Shown here piece by piece: positions 5,955-12,959 of a stretch of 14,626 nucleotides of DNA. The position numbers and the translations under genes were made by a program. The DNA comes from Bacteroidales bacterium (GTDB lineage Bacteria > Bacteroidota > Bacteroidia > Bacteroidales > Marinilabiliaceae): the NCBI GenBank assembly GCA_900766825.1, contig CAAFWU010000009.1:1-14626 (forward strand), in the 5' to 3' direction. The notes under the pieces were generated by a model, which did no database searches, was not told where the DNA came from, and worked only from the letters and a program-made list of their open reading frames with translations. Numbering within the stretch: position 1 is the stretch's first letter; each line of letters begins with the position of its first letter.

Positions 5955-7550
5955 CTATGCCTCAGCCCACTCTTTAATTGTGTTGGTCTGCGACGAGAAG
6001 TTCACACCCACGCGGCGAATCCTCTTCCCCGAGGCTAAGAAGGGTGTGTCATAGCCCTGACTTTTAATTTGCTCAATGGCTGACTGTGCACTGCCATCGC
6101 GCTTAAACTCAAATATATACACCGTGTCTTTAGTCTGCACAATGGCATCGGCACGTCCTGTGGCAAAGCGCACTTCGGAGCGAACGTCATAGCCCAGCAG
6201 GGTAAAGAGAATGCAGAAGGCGTTCTGAAAAACAGCCTCGCTCTGCAAAGCATTCAGTGCCGACGAACTGTAGGGTATTGATGCAAACACCGATGTCAGG
6301 GTCTGCATAACGCCCTCTAAGTCCCCTTGGCGCAACTTTATTATTATGCTCCTATAGCCCAACCCATTTTCCGAATCCTCGTCCATCTGGTTAGTGTAGA
6401 GAGGCAGCAAGCCCTCCATAAACCCAACGCTAACCTCCTCGTTAGGAAAGCCAAGTTTATAAGTTCCCAAGTCATCGGGGCCCTCTTTAAGTGTCAGATA
6501 GCCACTCTGGTAGAGCAGAGGTATTGTTTTTGTGTTAAGTGGGTCATATGTCATCAGAGCCTCCTCGGTGGCGTAGATGTTGTTGCTTGTAATGGTAGGC
6601 ACAGCAAGGGGTTTCTGTGCAAAACGGCGAATGAGGTAGGATGACGAGCCACTCTCGAACCAATAGTTTTTAAATTTATGGTCGGTTAGGGCATTGATGA
6701 GACTGAAGGGGTTGTAAACTCCCGTGAGGTCGCTGGCAAAATGATAGCCATCGTATTTATTCCGTAGTTTTTGGATGCACTCGTCTGTGGTGAGCCTATT
6801 TTGGGCGGCCATTGCCTCAATCTCTGGGCTTAAGTATTCCACCATCTCTGCGTCCGTAATGCCGCAAATGGTTGAGAACTTTTCGTCCATCGATATGTCC
6901 TTGAGATTATTTAAGTCGCTGAATATAGACACTTTGGGCATCTTGGTTACGCCAGTGAAGAAGGCAAAATGAATATCTTTAGCGCAGTTCTTTATGGCTC
7001 CAAAAAATCCCTTGAGAATATCCCTTATTTTGTCTTGCTCTTGCTCCATATCGTTGAGCAATACAGGATGGTCGTATTCATCAACTAAGAACACTACCAA
7101 ATGACCACTCTGTCTGTGTGCCTCTGCAATCACTCTTTCTAACCTACCATTTAAGGAGTCTTTCCATCGGTCCTCTACTCTTATTCCGTATTTTTCCTCC
7201 CACCGAGCCAGTCTCTGGTCAATATAAGAGCAAAGTTTCTCTGGGTTGTTATGATAATCGCCCCCCGCAAAACTTATGCTCAGCACTGGGTGCTTTTCCC
7301 ATTGTGTCTCTAACTGCTCAATTTTTAGACCCGTGAATAGTTCTTTTCGCCCTTCGAAATAACTCTCTAATGTTGATACCAACAGACTTTTACCAAATCG
7401 GCGAGGGCGAGATAGAAATACATAACTTAGTGTTTTCGTTAAGTTGTATATTATGTCGGTCTTGTCAGCATACACCATATTATTTTCTCTTATGACAGCA
7501 AAACTCTGTATGCCAATTGGTAGCAGACGGCTATTTTTTATCGAGTTCAT
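5955..7550 (-). CDS. AAA-ATPase-like protein with C-terminal PD-(D/E)XK (DUF1703) domain
   Basis: 531 residues, full length for the family. The N-terminal AAA-ATPase-like domain opens with PIGIQSFAVIRENNMVYADK. It has the family's degenerate P-loop SRPRRFGKS (48-55), without the usual first glycine, and a Walker B region VVFLVDEYD (152-160). A helical middle section includes the KYDGYHF motif (265-271). The C-terminal DUF1703/PDDEXK_9 nuclease-like domain shows Glu459, Asp468 (GRADAIV) and EFK (481-483), with a following QIKSQGY helix, so the catalytic set looks intact. Families of this architecture are abundant in Bacteroidetes; cellular function is unestablished, and roles in defence or mobile-element biology are only guesses. 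The gene has its own -7 box and ends 42 bases from the convergent TPR gene. Confidence 0.88.
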   Translation of the reverse strand: MNSIKNSRLLPIGIQSFAVIRENNMVYADKTDIIYNLTKTLSYVFLSRPRRFGKSLLVSTLESYFEGRKELFTGLKIEQLETQWEKHPVLSISFAGGDYHNNPEKLCSYIDQRLARWEEKYGIRVEDRWKDSLNGRLERVIAEAHRQSGHLVVFLVDEYDHPVLLNDMEQEQDKIRDILKGFFGAIKNCAKDIHFAFFTGVTKMPKVSIFSDLNNLKDISMDEKFSTICGITDAEMVEYLSPEIEAMAAQNRLTTDECIQKLRNKYDGYHFASDLTGVYNPFSLINALTDHKFKNYWFESGSSSYLIRRFAQKPLAVPTITSNNIYATEEALMTYDPLNTKTIPLLYQSGYLTLKEGPDDLGTYKLGFPNEEVSVGFMEGLLPLYTNQMDEDSENGLGYRSIIIKLRQGDLEGVMQTLTSVFASIPYSSSALNALQSEAVFQNAFCILFTLLGYDVRSEVRFATGRADAIVQTKDTVYIFEFKRDGSAQSAIEQIKSQGYDTPFLASGKRIRRVGVNFSSQTNTIKEWAEA

Positions 7551-7585
7551 GGTGTATGAGTAGTTTCGTTTAATATCAATTTAAA

Positions 7586-7593
7586 CAAAGATA
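7586..7593 (-). promoter_or_regulatory. -7 box for the minus-strand AAA gene
   Basis: On the minus strand this reads TATCTTTG, a full match to TAnnTTTG, and places the start of transcription about 30 bases before the ATG. No TTTG is seen at the expected 19-21 base distance; the nearest (7630-7633, minus strand) is 36 bases away. The call therefore rests on the -7 box alone. Confidence 0.4.
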
Positions 7594-7658
7594 GTCAGTT
7601 TATCCTATTTTTATCATTCTCGTTTTGGTCAAATTAAGTCTTCCCAAGATATAAGAAC

Positions 7659-7703
7659 ATCCGCCCTCGGCACCAACAATGTGTTCTGGTGCCGAGGGCG
7701 GAT
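7659..7703 (-). terminator. 17-bp perfect hairpin, probable sufE-sufT terminator
   Basis: atccgccctcggcacca (7659-7675) is fully complementary to 7687-7703, with an 11-base loop. It lies 24 bases beyond the sufT stop in the minus direction. The run that follows on that strand (gttcttatatctt) is only moderately T-rich, so termination is likely but not ideal. The hairpin would also block any stray plus-strand transcripts. Confidence 0.65.
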
Positions 7704-7727
7704 ATATCTATGCGCTTGTGTAACTAT

Positions 7728-8054
7728 TTATAGCAGACCCAATTCCAGACGAGCCTCGTCGGACAGGTTGTCCTGCGACCACACGGGGTCGAAGGTTAGG
7801 TTGACCTCGACGGATGTTACGCCCTCCACCTCGCGCACTTTCTCCATCACCTCTTCGGGCAAGCTGTCCGCCACGGGGCAGTTGGGAGCCGTCAGGGTCA
7901 TGAGGATGCGCACATCGTTGTTGGTGGAAATCTCGAGCTTATATATCAGACCGAGGTCGTAGATGTTCACGGGTATCTCGGGGTCGAAGATTGTCTTGAG
8001 CTGCTCTATCACTCTCTCTTCCAGCGTCTTCTCGCTTTGGTTCTCGCTCTCCAT
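7728..8054 (-). CDS. sufT: SufT-like DUF59/MIP18-family Fe-S assembly protein
   Basis: 108 residues, one DUF59 (MIP18) domain and nothing else, like stand-alone SufT. Signature segments are IFDPEIPVNIYDLGLIY (22-38) and LMTLTAPNCPVADSLPEEV (51-69) with the conserved Cys59, followed by VNLTFDPVWSQDNLSDEAR, typical of the SufT/PaaD branch. Members help mature or deliver iron-sulfur clusters in the cytoplasm. It lies 62 bases downstream of sufE on the same strand, which supports the Fe-S assignment over the phenylacetate PaaD role, since no paa genes are present. A 12-base tandem repeat sits directly before its start codon. Confidence 0.87.
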   Translation of the reverse strand: MESENQSEKTLEERVIEQLKTIFDPEIPVNIYDLGLIYKLEISTNNDVRILMTLTAPNCPVADSLPEEVMEKVREVEGVTSVEVNLTFDPVWSQDNLSDEARLELGLL

Positions 8055-8056
8055 TA

Positions 8057-8104
8057 TGCTTGAGTTTGTGCTTGAGTTCGTGCTTTTGTTCGTGCTGTCG
8101 TTCC
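8057..8104 (-). repeat. 12-base tandem repeat in the sufE-sufT gap
   Basis: Four consecutive 12-base units, written on the plus strand: tgcttgagtttg (8057-8068), tgcttgagttcg (8069-8080), tgcttttgttcg (8081-8092) and tgctgtcgttcc (8093-8104). Copies decay with distance from the sufT ATG (8054). The array occupies the region where ribosomes load for sufT, so copy number could affect its translation. Confidence 0.6.
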
Positions 8105-8116
8105 TTATGAGTAACC

Positions 8117-8551
8117 CTACTGGTTGGCACTCTCTTTGGCAGCGTAGGCCATGGCGTAGAGCCTAATCTGCTTAATCATGGCCAGCAAACCGTTTGAGCG
8201 GGTGGGGGTCAAGTTCTCTTTCAGACCAATCTTGTCAATAAAGTAGAGCTCAGCCTTCTCAATGTCCTGAGGGCGTTGACCGTTGACCACCTTAAGCAGC
8301 AGAGCCACAATGCCCTTAACAATTATGGCATCGGAGTCGCCTTTGAACGACAAGGTGCCGTCGGCGTTACGCTCGGCGTAGATCCATACCGTGCTCTGGC
8401 AACCCTCTATTATGTACTCGTCCTTGCGGTGCTCCTCGGGGTAGGCCTCCATGTCGTTGCCCAACTCTATGAGTAGCGAATATTTGTCCATCCAATCGTC
8501 GTAGGCCGAGAACTCCTCTACTATCTCGTCTTGTGCTTCGTTTATGGTCAT
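8117..8551 (-). CDS. sufE: SufE cysteine desulfuration protein
   Basis: 144 residues, the standard SufE length. SufE accepts persulfide sulfur from the cysteine desulfurase SufS and hands it to the SufBCD scaffold in the cytoplasm. The catalytic loop YIIEGCQSTVW places the acceptor at Cys51, the same number as in E. coli SufE. The flanking pattern IELGNDMEAYPEEHR and the C-terminal LTPTRSNGLLAMIKQIRLYA are both characteristic. It heads a two-gene minus-strand unit with sufT and has a good -7 box 30 bases upstream. No sufB, sufC, sufD or sufS lies in the window, so the core machinery must be encoded elsewhere. Confidence 0.93.
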   Translation of the reverse strand: MTINEAQDEIVEEFSAYDDWMDKYSLLIELGNDMEAYPEEHRKDEYIIEGCQSTVWIYAERNADGTLSFKGDSDAIIVKGIVALLLKVVNGQRPQDIEKAELYFIDKIGLKENLTPTRSNGLLAMIKQIRLYAMAYAAKESANQ

Positions 8552-8580
8552 TGCTTTTGTTTTCTTTTTCTAACCGACCA

Positions 8581-8614
8581 CAAAATTAACTCCTTTGCTC
8601 CGTCTTTCTTCAAC
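8581..8614 (-). promoter_or_regulatory. Promoter of sufE-sufT
   Basis: On the minus strand TAATTTTG (8588 to 8581) is a full match to the TAnnTTTG -7 box. GTTG (8614 to 8611), a 3/4 match to TTTG, lies 22 bases upstream. The predicted start is about 8574, giving a leader of roughly 20 bases. Confidence 0.48.
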
Positions 8615-8706
8615 CTTGAGTCCTTAATTTATTCTATTTATTCATTTTGGGAACCATCTTTTCCTACCTCTTTACCACCCTGCTCATCATCCTGCTCACC
8701 TCCCTC

Positions 8707-8738
8707 CTTGATTTTCACCTTCATTTAACGTAAATTCG
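8707..8738 (+). promoter_or_regulatory. Possible promoter of the plus-strand AAA gene
   Basis: CTTG (8707-8710) and TAAATTCG (8731-8738) have a 20-base spacer. They match TTTG in 3 of 4 places and TAnnTTTG in 5 of the 6 fixed places. The predicted start is about 18 bases before the ATG at 8764. The intervening and upstream DNA is strongly pyrimidine-rich on this strand. Confidence 0.35.
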
Positions 8739-8763
8739 ATACGTCATTCACAACTCTTTCATC

Positions 8764-10374
8764 ATGGGCACTTTTGTCAATCCTGGCAACGAGCGGTTTG
8801 TTGAGGACCTTAACTCTAAAATCTATGTAGACAAGTCGGATATGGTTGCCGTCTTGAACGAGTTCTATTGCACTCGTGATAAGTACATATGCATGAGCCG
8901 TGCCCGTCGTTTTGGTAAGACCATGATGACCAACCTCATTGCCGCCTACTACTCAAAAGGGTGCAATAGCCGCGGCCTTTTCGAGCGTCTTAAACTTGCC
9001 ACCCACAATGGTTGGGATAGGCACCTCAACTCCGATAACGTCATCATGATTGACGTGAACTATGAGTACAACGATCAAGAAGATAAACTCAACTTCGTAT
9101 CCACACTCCAGAAAAACGTTGTTGACGAGTTAAAAGAGACTTTCGCAAATGTAGATCTTGCCAACAAACAAAGCATAGCCTCTGCCATTGCTGAGATTTT
9201 TAAACGTACGGGTGAGACTTTTGTCATTATTATGGATGAATATGACGTTCTTTTTAGAGACGAAAGTGTAGAAGATGGTGTTCGAAAGAAATATTTGGAA
9301 CTCCTTAATGCCCTTTTCAAGAGTAACACAGCCCGCCCCGCCATCAGCCTTGCCTACCTCACTGGCATCCTGCCCATTGCACGAGAGCGAGTGCAGAGTA
9401 AGCTCAATAATTTCAAAGAGTTCACCATGCTCGATCCCAAAGCCTTTGCCCCATATTTCGGTTTCTCGGCCATTGAGGTTAGAACGCTTTGCCAACAGCA
9501 CGGCATGGACTACGACCGTGTGGCCGCCATGTACGATGGCTACCTCTTTCCCTGTGTTGGTCATGTATTCAATCCCAACTCTGTGGTCAACTCCATGATG
9601 AACAAAGACTACGACAGCTACTGGAACTACACCAGCTCCTTCGAGGCCATCACTTGCTACATTGACGAGAACGACCATGGAATACAAGACGACATAAAGC
9701 AAATGCTCGAGGGCGGCGAAGTTGAAATAAACACCAAGCTGTATAAGAACACCATAACCGACTTCGATCTTAAAGACAAGGTTTTTACCTATCTTATTCA
9801 CCTCGGCTACCTTGCCCTTGTGGTCAGGGATGGAACAACTTATTGCCGAATTCCCAATGGCGAGGTCGGCATCGAGTGGTTCAACGCCATTCAAGATTCC
9901 AAGGGCTTCGCTCTTCTAAAAGACCTTGTTATGCCCAGTTTGGAGGTCGTTAAAGCCACTCTGGAGTTGAACGCCCCCAAGGTAGCCTCGGCACTCGACA
10001 TCTTCCACACCGAATACTCCAGTGCGCTAACCTACAACCTCGAGAGCAGCATGCAGAGCACCATCCTTATGGCCTATTTTGCCGCCCGCCGAGACTATAT
10101 GGCCCCCATAGCAGAGTTTCCCGCTGGTTTGGGCTTTGCCGACATAGCCCTCGTTCCCAAACGAGAGGGACTTCCCGCCATCATCGTCGAGCTCAAGAAA
10201 TCGGGCTCCCCAGAGGTGGCTATCAATCAGATCAAATCCCGCAACTATGCCACTGCCCTCCGTCATCATCCTGGCAAGGGCGTCATCCTTGTTGGCATCT
10301 CCTACAATCCCAACGACCGTCATCATCAGTGCCTAATTGAGAAAATTCCAGACTACACCTCGGTTTGGAAGTAG
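8764..10374 (+). CDS. Second AAA-ATPase-like/PD-(D/E)XK protein, different subfamily
   Basis: 536 residues with the same two-part plan as the protein encoded at 5955-7550 but low sequence similarity to it. The N-terminus starts FVNPGNERFVEDLNSKIYVDKSDM. The degenerate P-loop is SRARRFGKT (45-53) and the Walker B region is FVIIMDEYD (153-161). LAYLTGILPIARERVQSKLNNF (197-218) and the AMYDGYLF motif (255-262) are typical of the subfamily. The C-terminal nuclease-like domain keeps Glu451, Asp460 (GLGFADIALVP) and ELK (476-478), followed by INQIKSRNY. ATPase plus DNA-cleaving ability is predicted, with biological role unknown. It is transcribed away from sufE, from a 212-base gap. Confidence 0.88.
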   Translation: MGTFVNPGNERFVEDLNSKIYVDKSDMVAVLNEFYCTRDKYICMSRARRFGKTMMTNLIAAYYSKGCNSRGLFERLKLATHNGWDRHLNSDNVIMIDVNYEYNDQEDKLNFVSTLQKNVVDELKETFANVDLANKQSIASAIAEIFKRTGETFVIIMDEYDVLFRDESVEDGVRKKYLELLNALFKSNTARPAISLAYLTGILPIARERVQSKLNNFKEFTMLDPKAFAPYFGFSAIEVRTLCQQHGMDYDRVAAMYDGYLFPCVGHVFNPNSVVNSMMNKDYDSYWNYTSSFEAITCYIDENDHGIQDDIKQMLEGGEVEINTKLYKNTITDFDLKDKVFTYLIHLGYLALVVRDGTTYCRIPNGEVGIEWFNAIQDSKGFALLKDLVMPSLEVVKATLELNAPKVASALDIFHTEYSSALTYNLESSMQSTILMAYFAARRDYMAPIAEFPAGLGFADIALVPKREGLPAIIVELKKSGSPEVAINQIKSRNYATALRHHPGKGVILVGISYNPNDRHHQCLIEKIPDYTSVWK

Positions 10375-10452
10375 GGTGGGGTAGAGTGCCTCTGTCCATT
10401 TTTATTTGAAGTAATGCACTTTTTTGTTTCCCAAATCAATGCATTCTTTTGC

Positions 10453-10460
10453 TATCTTTG
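10453..10460 (+). promoter_or_regulatory. -7 promoter box before the TrmH-type methyltransferase gene
   Basis: TATCTTTG, preceded by GC and followed by GC, is a full TAnnTTTG match and looks like many Bacteroidales promoters. A TTTC (10427-10430) lies 22 bases upstream and a TTTG (10423-10426) 26 bases upstream as -33 candidates. The predicted start, about 10467, falls at the edge of a G7 run (10468-10474). Confidence 0.52.
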
Positions 10461-10509
10461 CTAAAAAGGGGGGGATAAGTGTCCCATTTTTAAACAGAAT
10501 TAAATCATA

Positions 10510-11103
10510 ATGGCCAACGAGACCAATAACATCAACATCACAAATCCTGAGAATACCGACGCCCTGCGACCTAAGCTTCAGATTGAGCAGATGGGACGCA
10601 TGACTACCGAGGAGTATAAACAGTCCCCAAAGACCCCGCTGGTCATTGTAGCCGACGAGATTAGGAGCCTCAACAATGTGGGTTCGCTCTTTCGTACCGC
10701 CGACTCGTTTCGTCTGCAAAGCTTGGTGCTCTGCGGCATCACGGGCACCCCTCCCAACCCCGAGATTCACAAGACCGCCCTCGGGGCAGAGTACTCGGTG
10801 GACTGGGTCCTCAAAGAGTCTACGCTCGAGGCTGTGCGAGAACTCAAAGCCCAAGGCTACGTCACCTTGGCTTTGGAGCAAGCTGTGGGCAGCGTTATGC
10901 TACAGGACCTGAAGGTGAACCCCAAGGCTAAGTATGCTCTGGTTATTGGCAACGAAGTCCATGGCGTTAAGCAACAGGTGGTGGATGAGTGCGACCTCTG
11001 CGTGGAGATACCTCAGTTTGGCACCAAACACTCGCTCAATGTCTCTGTGTCTACGGGCATTGCCATTTGGGAGATTGTGCGCCATTTGCGACTTGGACTC
11101 TAA
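10510..11103 (+). CDS. SpoU/TrmH-family RNA 2'-O-methyltransferase
   Basis: 197 residues with a complete SPOUT (trefoil-knot) domain that uses S-adenosylmethionine to methylate a ribose 2'-OH in tRNA or rRNA. Motif 1 is IRSLNNVGSLFRTADSF (51-67), with the catalytic-type Asn56 and Arg62. Motif 2 is ALVIGNEVHGV (143-153). Motif 3 is IPQFGTKHSLNVSVSTGIA (167-185), forming the knot and cofactor pocket. The first 40 residues are a short extension rather than a full substrate-binding domain, so it resembles the small TrmH-like members. The exact target nucleoside cannot be told from the sequence. The small exported-protein gene follows 51 bases later and may be on the same transcript. Confidence 0.9.
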   Translation: MANETNNINITNPENTDALRPKLQIEQMGRMTTEEYKQSPKTPLVIVADEIRSLNNVGSLFRTADSFRLQSLVLCGITGTPPNPEIHKTALGAEYSVDWVLKESTLEAVRELKAQGYVTLALEQAVGSVMLQDLKVNPKAKYALVIGNEVHGVKQQVVDECDLCVEIPQFGTKHSLNVSVSTGIAIWEIVRHLRLGL

Positions 11104-11154
11104 GAATCCGATTCAAATAACATACACACTTAATAACTTAATTGTTTGTTCATT

Positions 11155-11646
11155 ATGAAGCAACTTGTTTCTTTTGTCAAGGCTGCGCTCATGTCTGCCT
11201 GCCTTGCTTTTTCGGCCAACGCACTGGCTCAGAGTCACACATTCGAGAATGCCGACTTCTTTGTGGATGTGGATAGTTACAAATCGGTGGTCATTGGCGT
11301 TGTCAACAGCAACCTTCAGTTGGCTCACGACAGCGACTTCGAGGCCGATGTGAAAATCTATAGCGTAAAAAACGACTTCAATCCCGAGATTGATGACTTC
11401 TTTGGCGATGACGATATAGAGAGTGCCGATTTCATTGTGGGCAGCAAAGGTCTGAAGATGAAGACCGAGGACCAAGGCGAGGCTGCAGACTTTGTTCGTG
11501 GTGTTAGGCAGGCATCTCGAAGGGGAATGGCTGCTGCAGTGCGCATTATGGTGAAAGAAGGAGGATCGGATAAAATAGTCGATCGTATTCTTTTTATTCC
11601 AAATGAGGGTTGTACAGCAATTGTTAAAGCCAAATGGGGTGAGTAA
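11155..11646 (+). CDS. Small exported protein of unknown function
   Basis: 163 residues from the ATG at 11155; a TTG at 11146 would add only three residues. A signal peptide covers residues 1-25 (hydrophobic AALMSACLAFS, cleavage after ALA before Gln26), so it is periplasmic or secreted. The mature part has a beta-rich opening (SVVIGVVNSN, EADVKIYSV), an acidic patch at 78-89 (EIDDFFGDDDIE), and a basic stretch RGVRQASRRG. It ends in strand-like segments (RIMVKEGG, DRILFIP, TAIVKAKWG). I recognise no family with confidence. It ends just before a terminator shared with, or closing, the methyltransferase transcript. Confidence 0.72.
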   Translation: MKQLVSFVKAALMSACLAFSANALAQSHTFENADFFVDVDSYKSVVIGVVNSNLQLAHDSDFEADVKIYSVKNDFNPEIDDFFGDDDIESADFIVGSKGLKMKTEDQGEAADFVRGVRQASRRGMAAAVRIMVKEGGSDKIVDRILFIPNEGCTAIVKAKWGE

Positions 11647-11694
11647 TATCCCTATATTCACACTGTAGGGGAAAGAATAACACCTAAGTTTTAA

Positions 11695-11762
11695 CCCATG
11701 AACGGAGATATCTATTAAAATAATATTGATACGATATTAACCGTTCATGGGCTTCTTTTTTT
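11695..11762 (+). terminator. Rho-independent terminator after the exported-protein gene
   Basis: cccatgaacgg (11695-11705) and ccgttcatggg (11741-11751) form an 11-bp perfect stem. It is followed by cttcttttttt. The loop is long (35 bases) and AT-rich, with room for a small internal stem. Only downstream of this point does the manA leader begin. Confidence 0.75.
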
Positions 11763-11855
11763 GCCCGAATGGCTCAAATGTTAAAGGCAAAAGACTACCA
11801 TTATTGGTTAAAATGTAATCAAACTGCTCGCAACTTTTTGTATATTATTGTGCTC

Positions 11856-11889
11856 GTAATAGGAAGTATCTGAGTGATACTCTTATTAC
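11856..11889 (+). promoter_or_regulatory. Hairpin in the manA upstream region
   Basis: gtaata-gga-agtatc (11856-11870) faces gatact-ct-tattac (11876-11889) round a TGAGT loop. This gives two 6-bp stem halves split by a small internal loop. It ends 54 bases before the manA ATG and has no T-run after it, so it is a candidate operator or leader structure rather than a terminator. A near -7 box, TATTATTG (11843-11850, one mismatch), lies just upstream. Confidence 0.4.
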
Positions 11890-11943
11890 ATCATCTGATA
11901 CTATTTTATCGTTAAAAACGCACAAACAGACCAAAAGAACAAA

Positions 11944-12864
11944 ATGGAGACAATAAAGTTCAAGACAATCTATAAGCCAACCCTCTGGGGTAGCGAGACA
12001 TGGATGATTTCATCTGTCAAGGGTTCCGAGAGCATTGCGGATGGTGGCTCATTCAATGGTCTCTCGCTTCCCGAGATAGCCGAGAAGTTTGGTGCCGAAC
12101 TCTTGGGACACAAAGTGTTCGATAAGTTTGGCTCTCAATTTCCTCTGTTGGCCAAATATATCGATGCCCGTCAAGACCTCTCCATTCAAGTTCACCCCAA
12201 CGATGCCATGGCAGCCCGCGAGCACGGCAAGATGGGCAAAAACGAGATGTGGTATGTGATTGGAGCCCAAGAGGGTGCCTGCCTCATCGACGGCTTTGCC
12301 AAACCATTGGCGGAGGAGGACTACGCTCAGGCTGTGACCGATGGCAGCATCGAGGACTACCTAAACAAAGTGCCCGTGACCCCAGGCGATGTCTTCTACA
12401 TTCCCGCAGGTCGTGTCCACGGCATTGGCGCAGGCTGCTTCATTGCCGAGATACAGCAATCGTCCGACGTCACCTATCGCCTCTACGACTACAACCGTCG
12501 CGATAAGGATGGCAACCTTCGCCAATTGCATACCGAGCTGGCTCGCAAGGCCATAACCTTTGGCAGCGTGACCACCGACCCCCGTACGCACTACACCCCC
12601 GAGGTCAACAAAGACAATGTAGTGGTCAGCTCGCCCTTTTTCACCACATCGGTGCTGGACCTCAATAAGGAGACAAAGCTCGACTTTGCGGGGCACGACT
12701 CTTTCCATATCTTCATGAACCTGAGCGGCTCGTGCCAAATTGTGGCTCCCTGCGGCAGCTCCATAGAGTTGGGAAATCAAGAGGCCGCCCTGGTGCCCGC
12801 ATGTTCGCAGTTTGTGACTGTGGTGCCCAAAGGAAGTGTCAAACTGCTCATGAGCCGTCTGTAG
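11944..12864 (+). CDS. manA: Mannose-6-phosphate isomerase (short type I, cupin)
   Basis: 306 residues, the short bacterial class. The zinc enzyme interconverts mannose-6-phosphate and fructose-6-phosphate in the cytoplasm. Typical segments are FKTIYKPTLWGSETW at the start and LLAKYIDARQDLSIQVHPND (68-87). The predicted zinc ligands are Gln82, His84, Glu101 (GKNEMWYV) and His159 (IPAGRVHGIG). SSDVTYRLYDYNR (173-185) carries the conserved active-site Arg179. The C-terminal cupin half is complete. It lies 95 bases upstream of a secreted mannanase on the same strand, which fits a role in feeding mannan-derived mannose into glycolysis, although the enzyme also supplies mannose for surface polysaccharides. 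Confidence 0.93.
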   Translation: METIKFKTIYKPTLWGSETWMISSVKGSESIADGGSFNGLSLPEIAEKFGAELLGHKVFDKFGSQFPLLAKYIDARQDLSIQVHPNDAMAAREHGKMGKNEMWYVIGAQEGACLIDGFAKPLAEEDYAQAVTDGSIEDYLNKVPVTPGDVFYIPAGRVHGIGAGCFIAEIQQSSDVTYRLYDYNRRDKDGNLRQLHTELARKAITFGSVTTDPRTHYTPEVNKDNVVVSSPFFTTSVLDLNKETKLDFAGHDSFHIFMNLSGSCQIVAPCGSSIELGNQEAALVPACSQFVTVVPKGSVKLLMSRL

Positions 12865-12959
12865 GACCATTATAATTGTATTGTCGCCCCCTTTCCGCAT
12901 ACTCTCGCATGGTCTTGGGGTGCGCACTTTATCTCTCACCATAAAATTCACAGGACCAA

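Noticed and set aside
7939..8130. Open frame through the 12-base repeat (KHELKHKLKH-type peptide) as an N-terminal extension of SufT
   Set aside because: It is in a different reading frame from sufT, and SufT is complete from its own ATG at 8054.
9130..9894. Minus-strand open frame of 254 codons inside the second AAA gene
   Set aside because: It is fully covered by the real gene on the other strand, has no recognisable domain, and has no promoter or start signal of its own.
11146..11154. TTG start for the small exported protein
   Set aside because: The ATG at 11155 starts a normal signal peptide; the TTG adds only Met-Phe-Ile.
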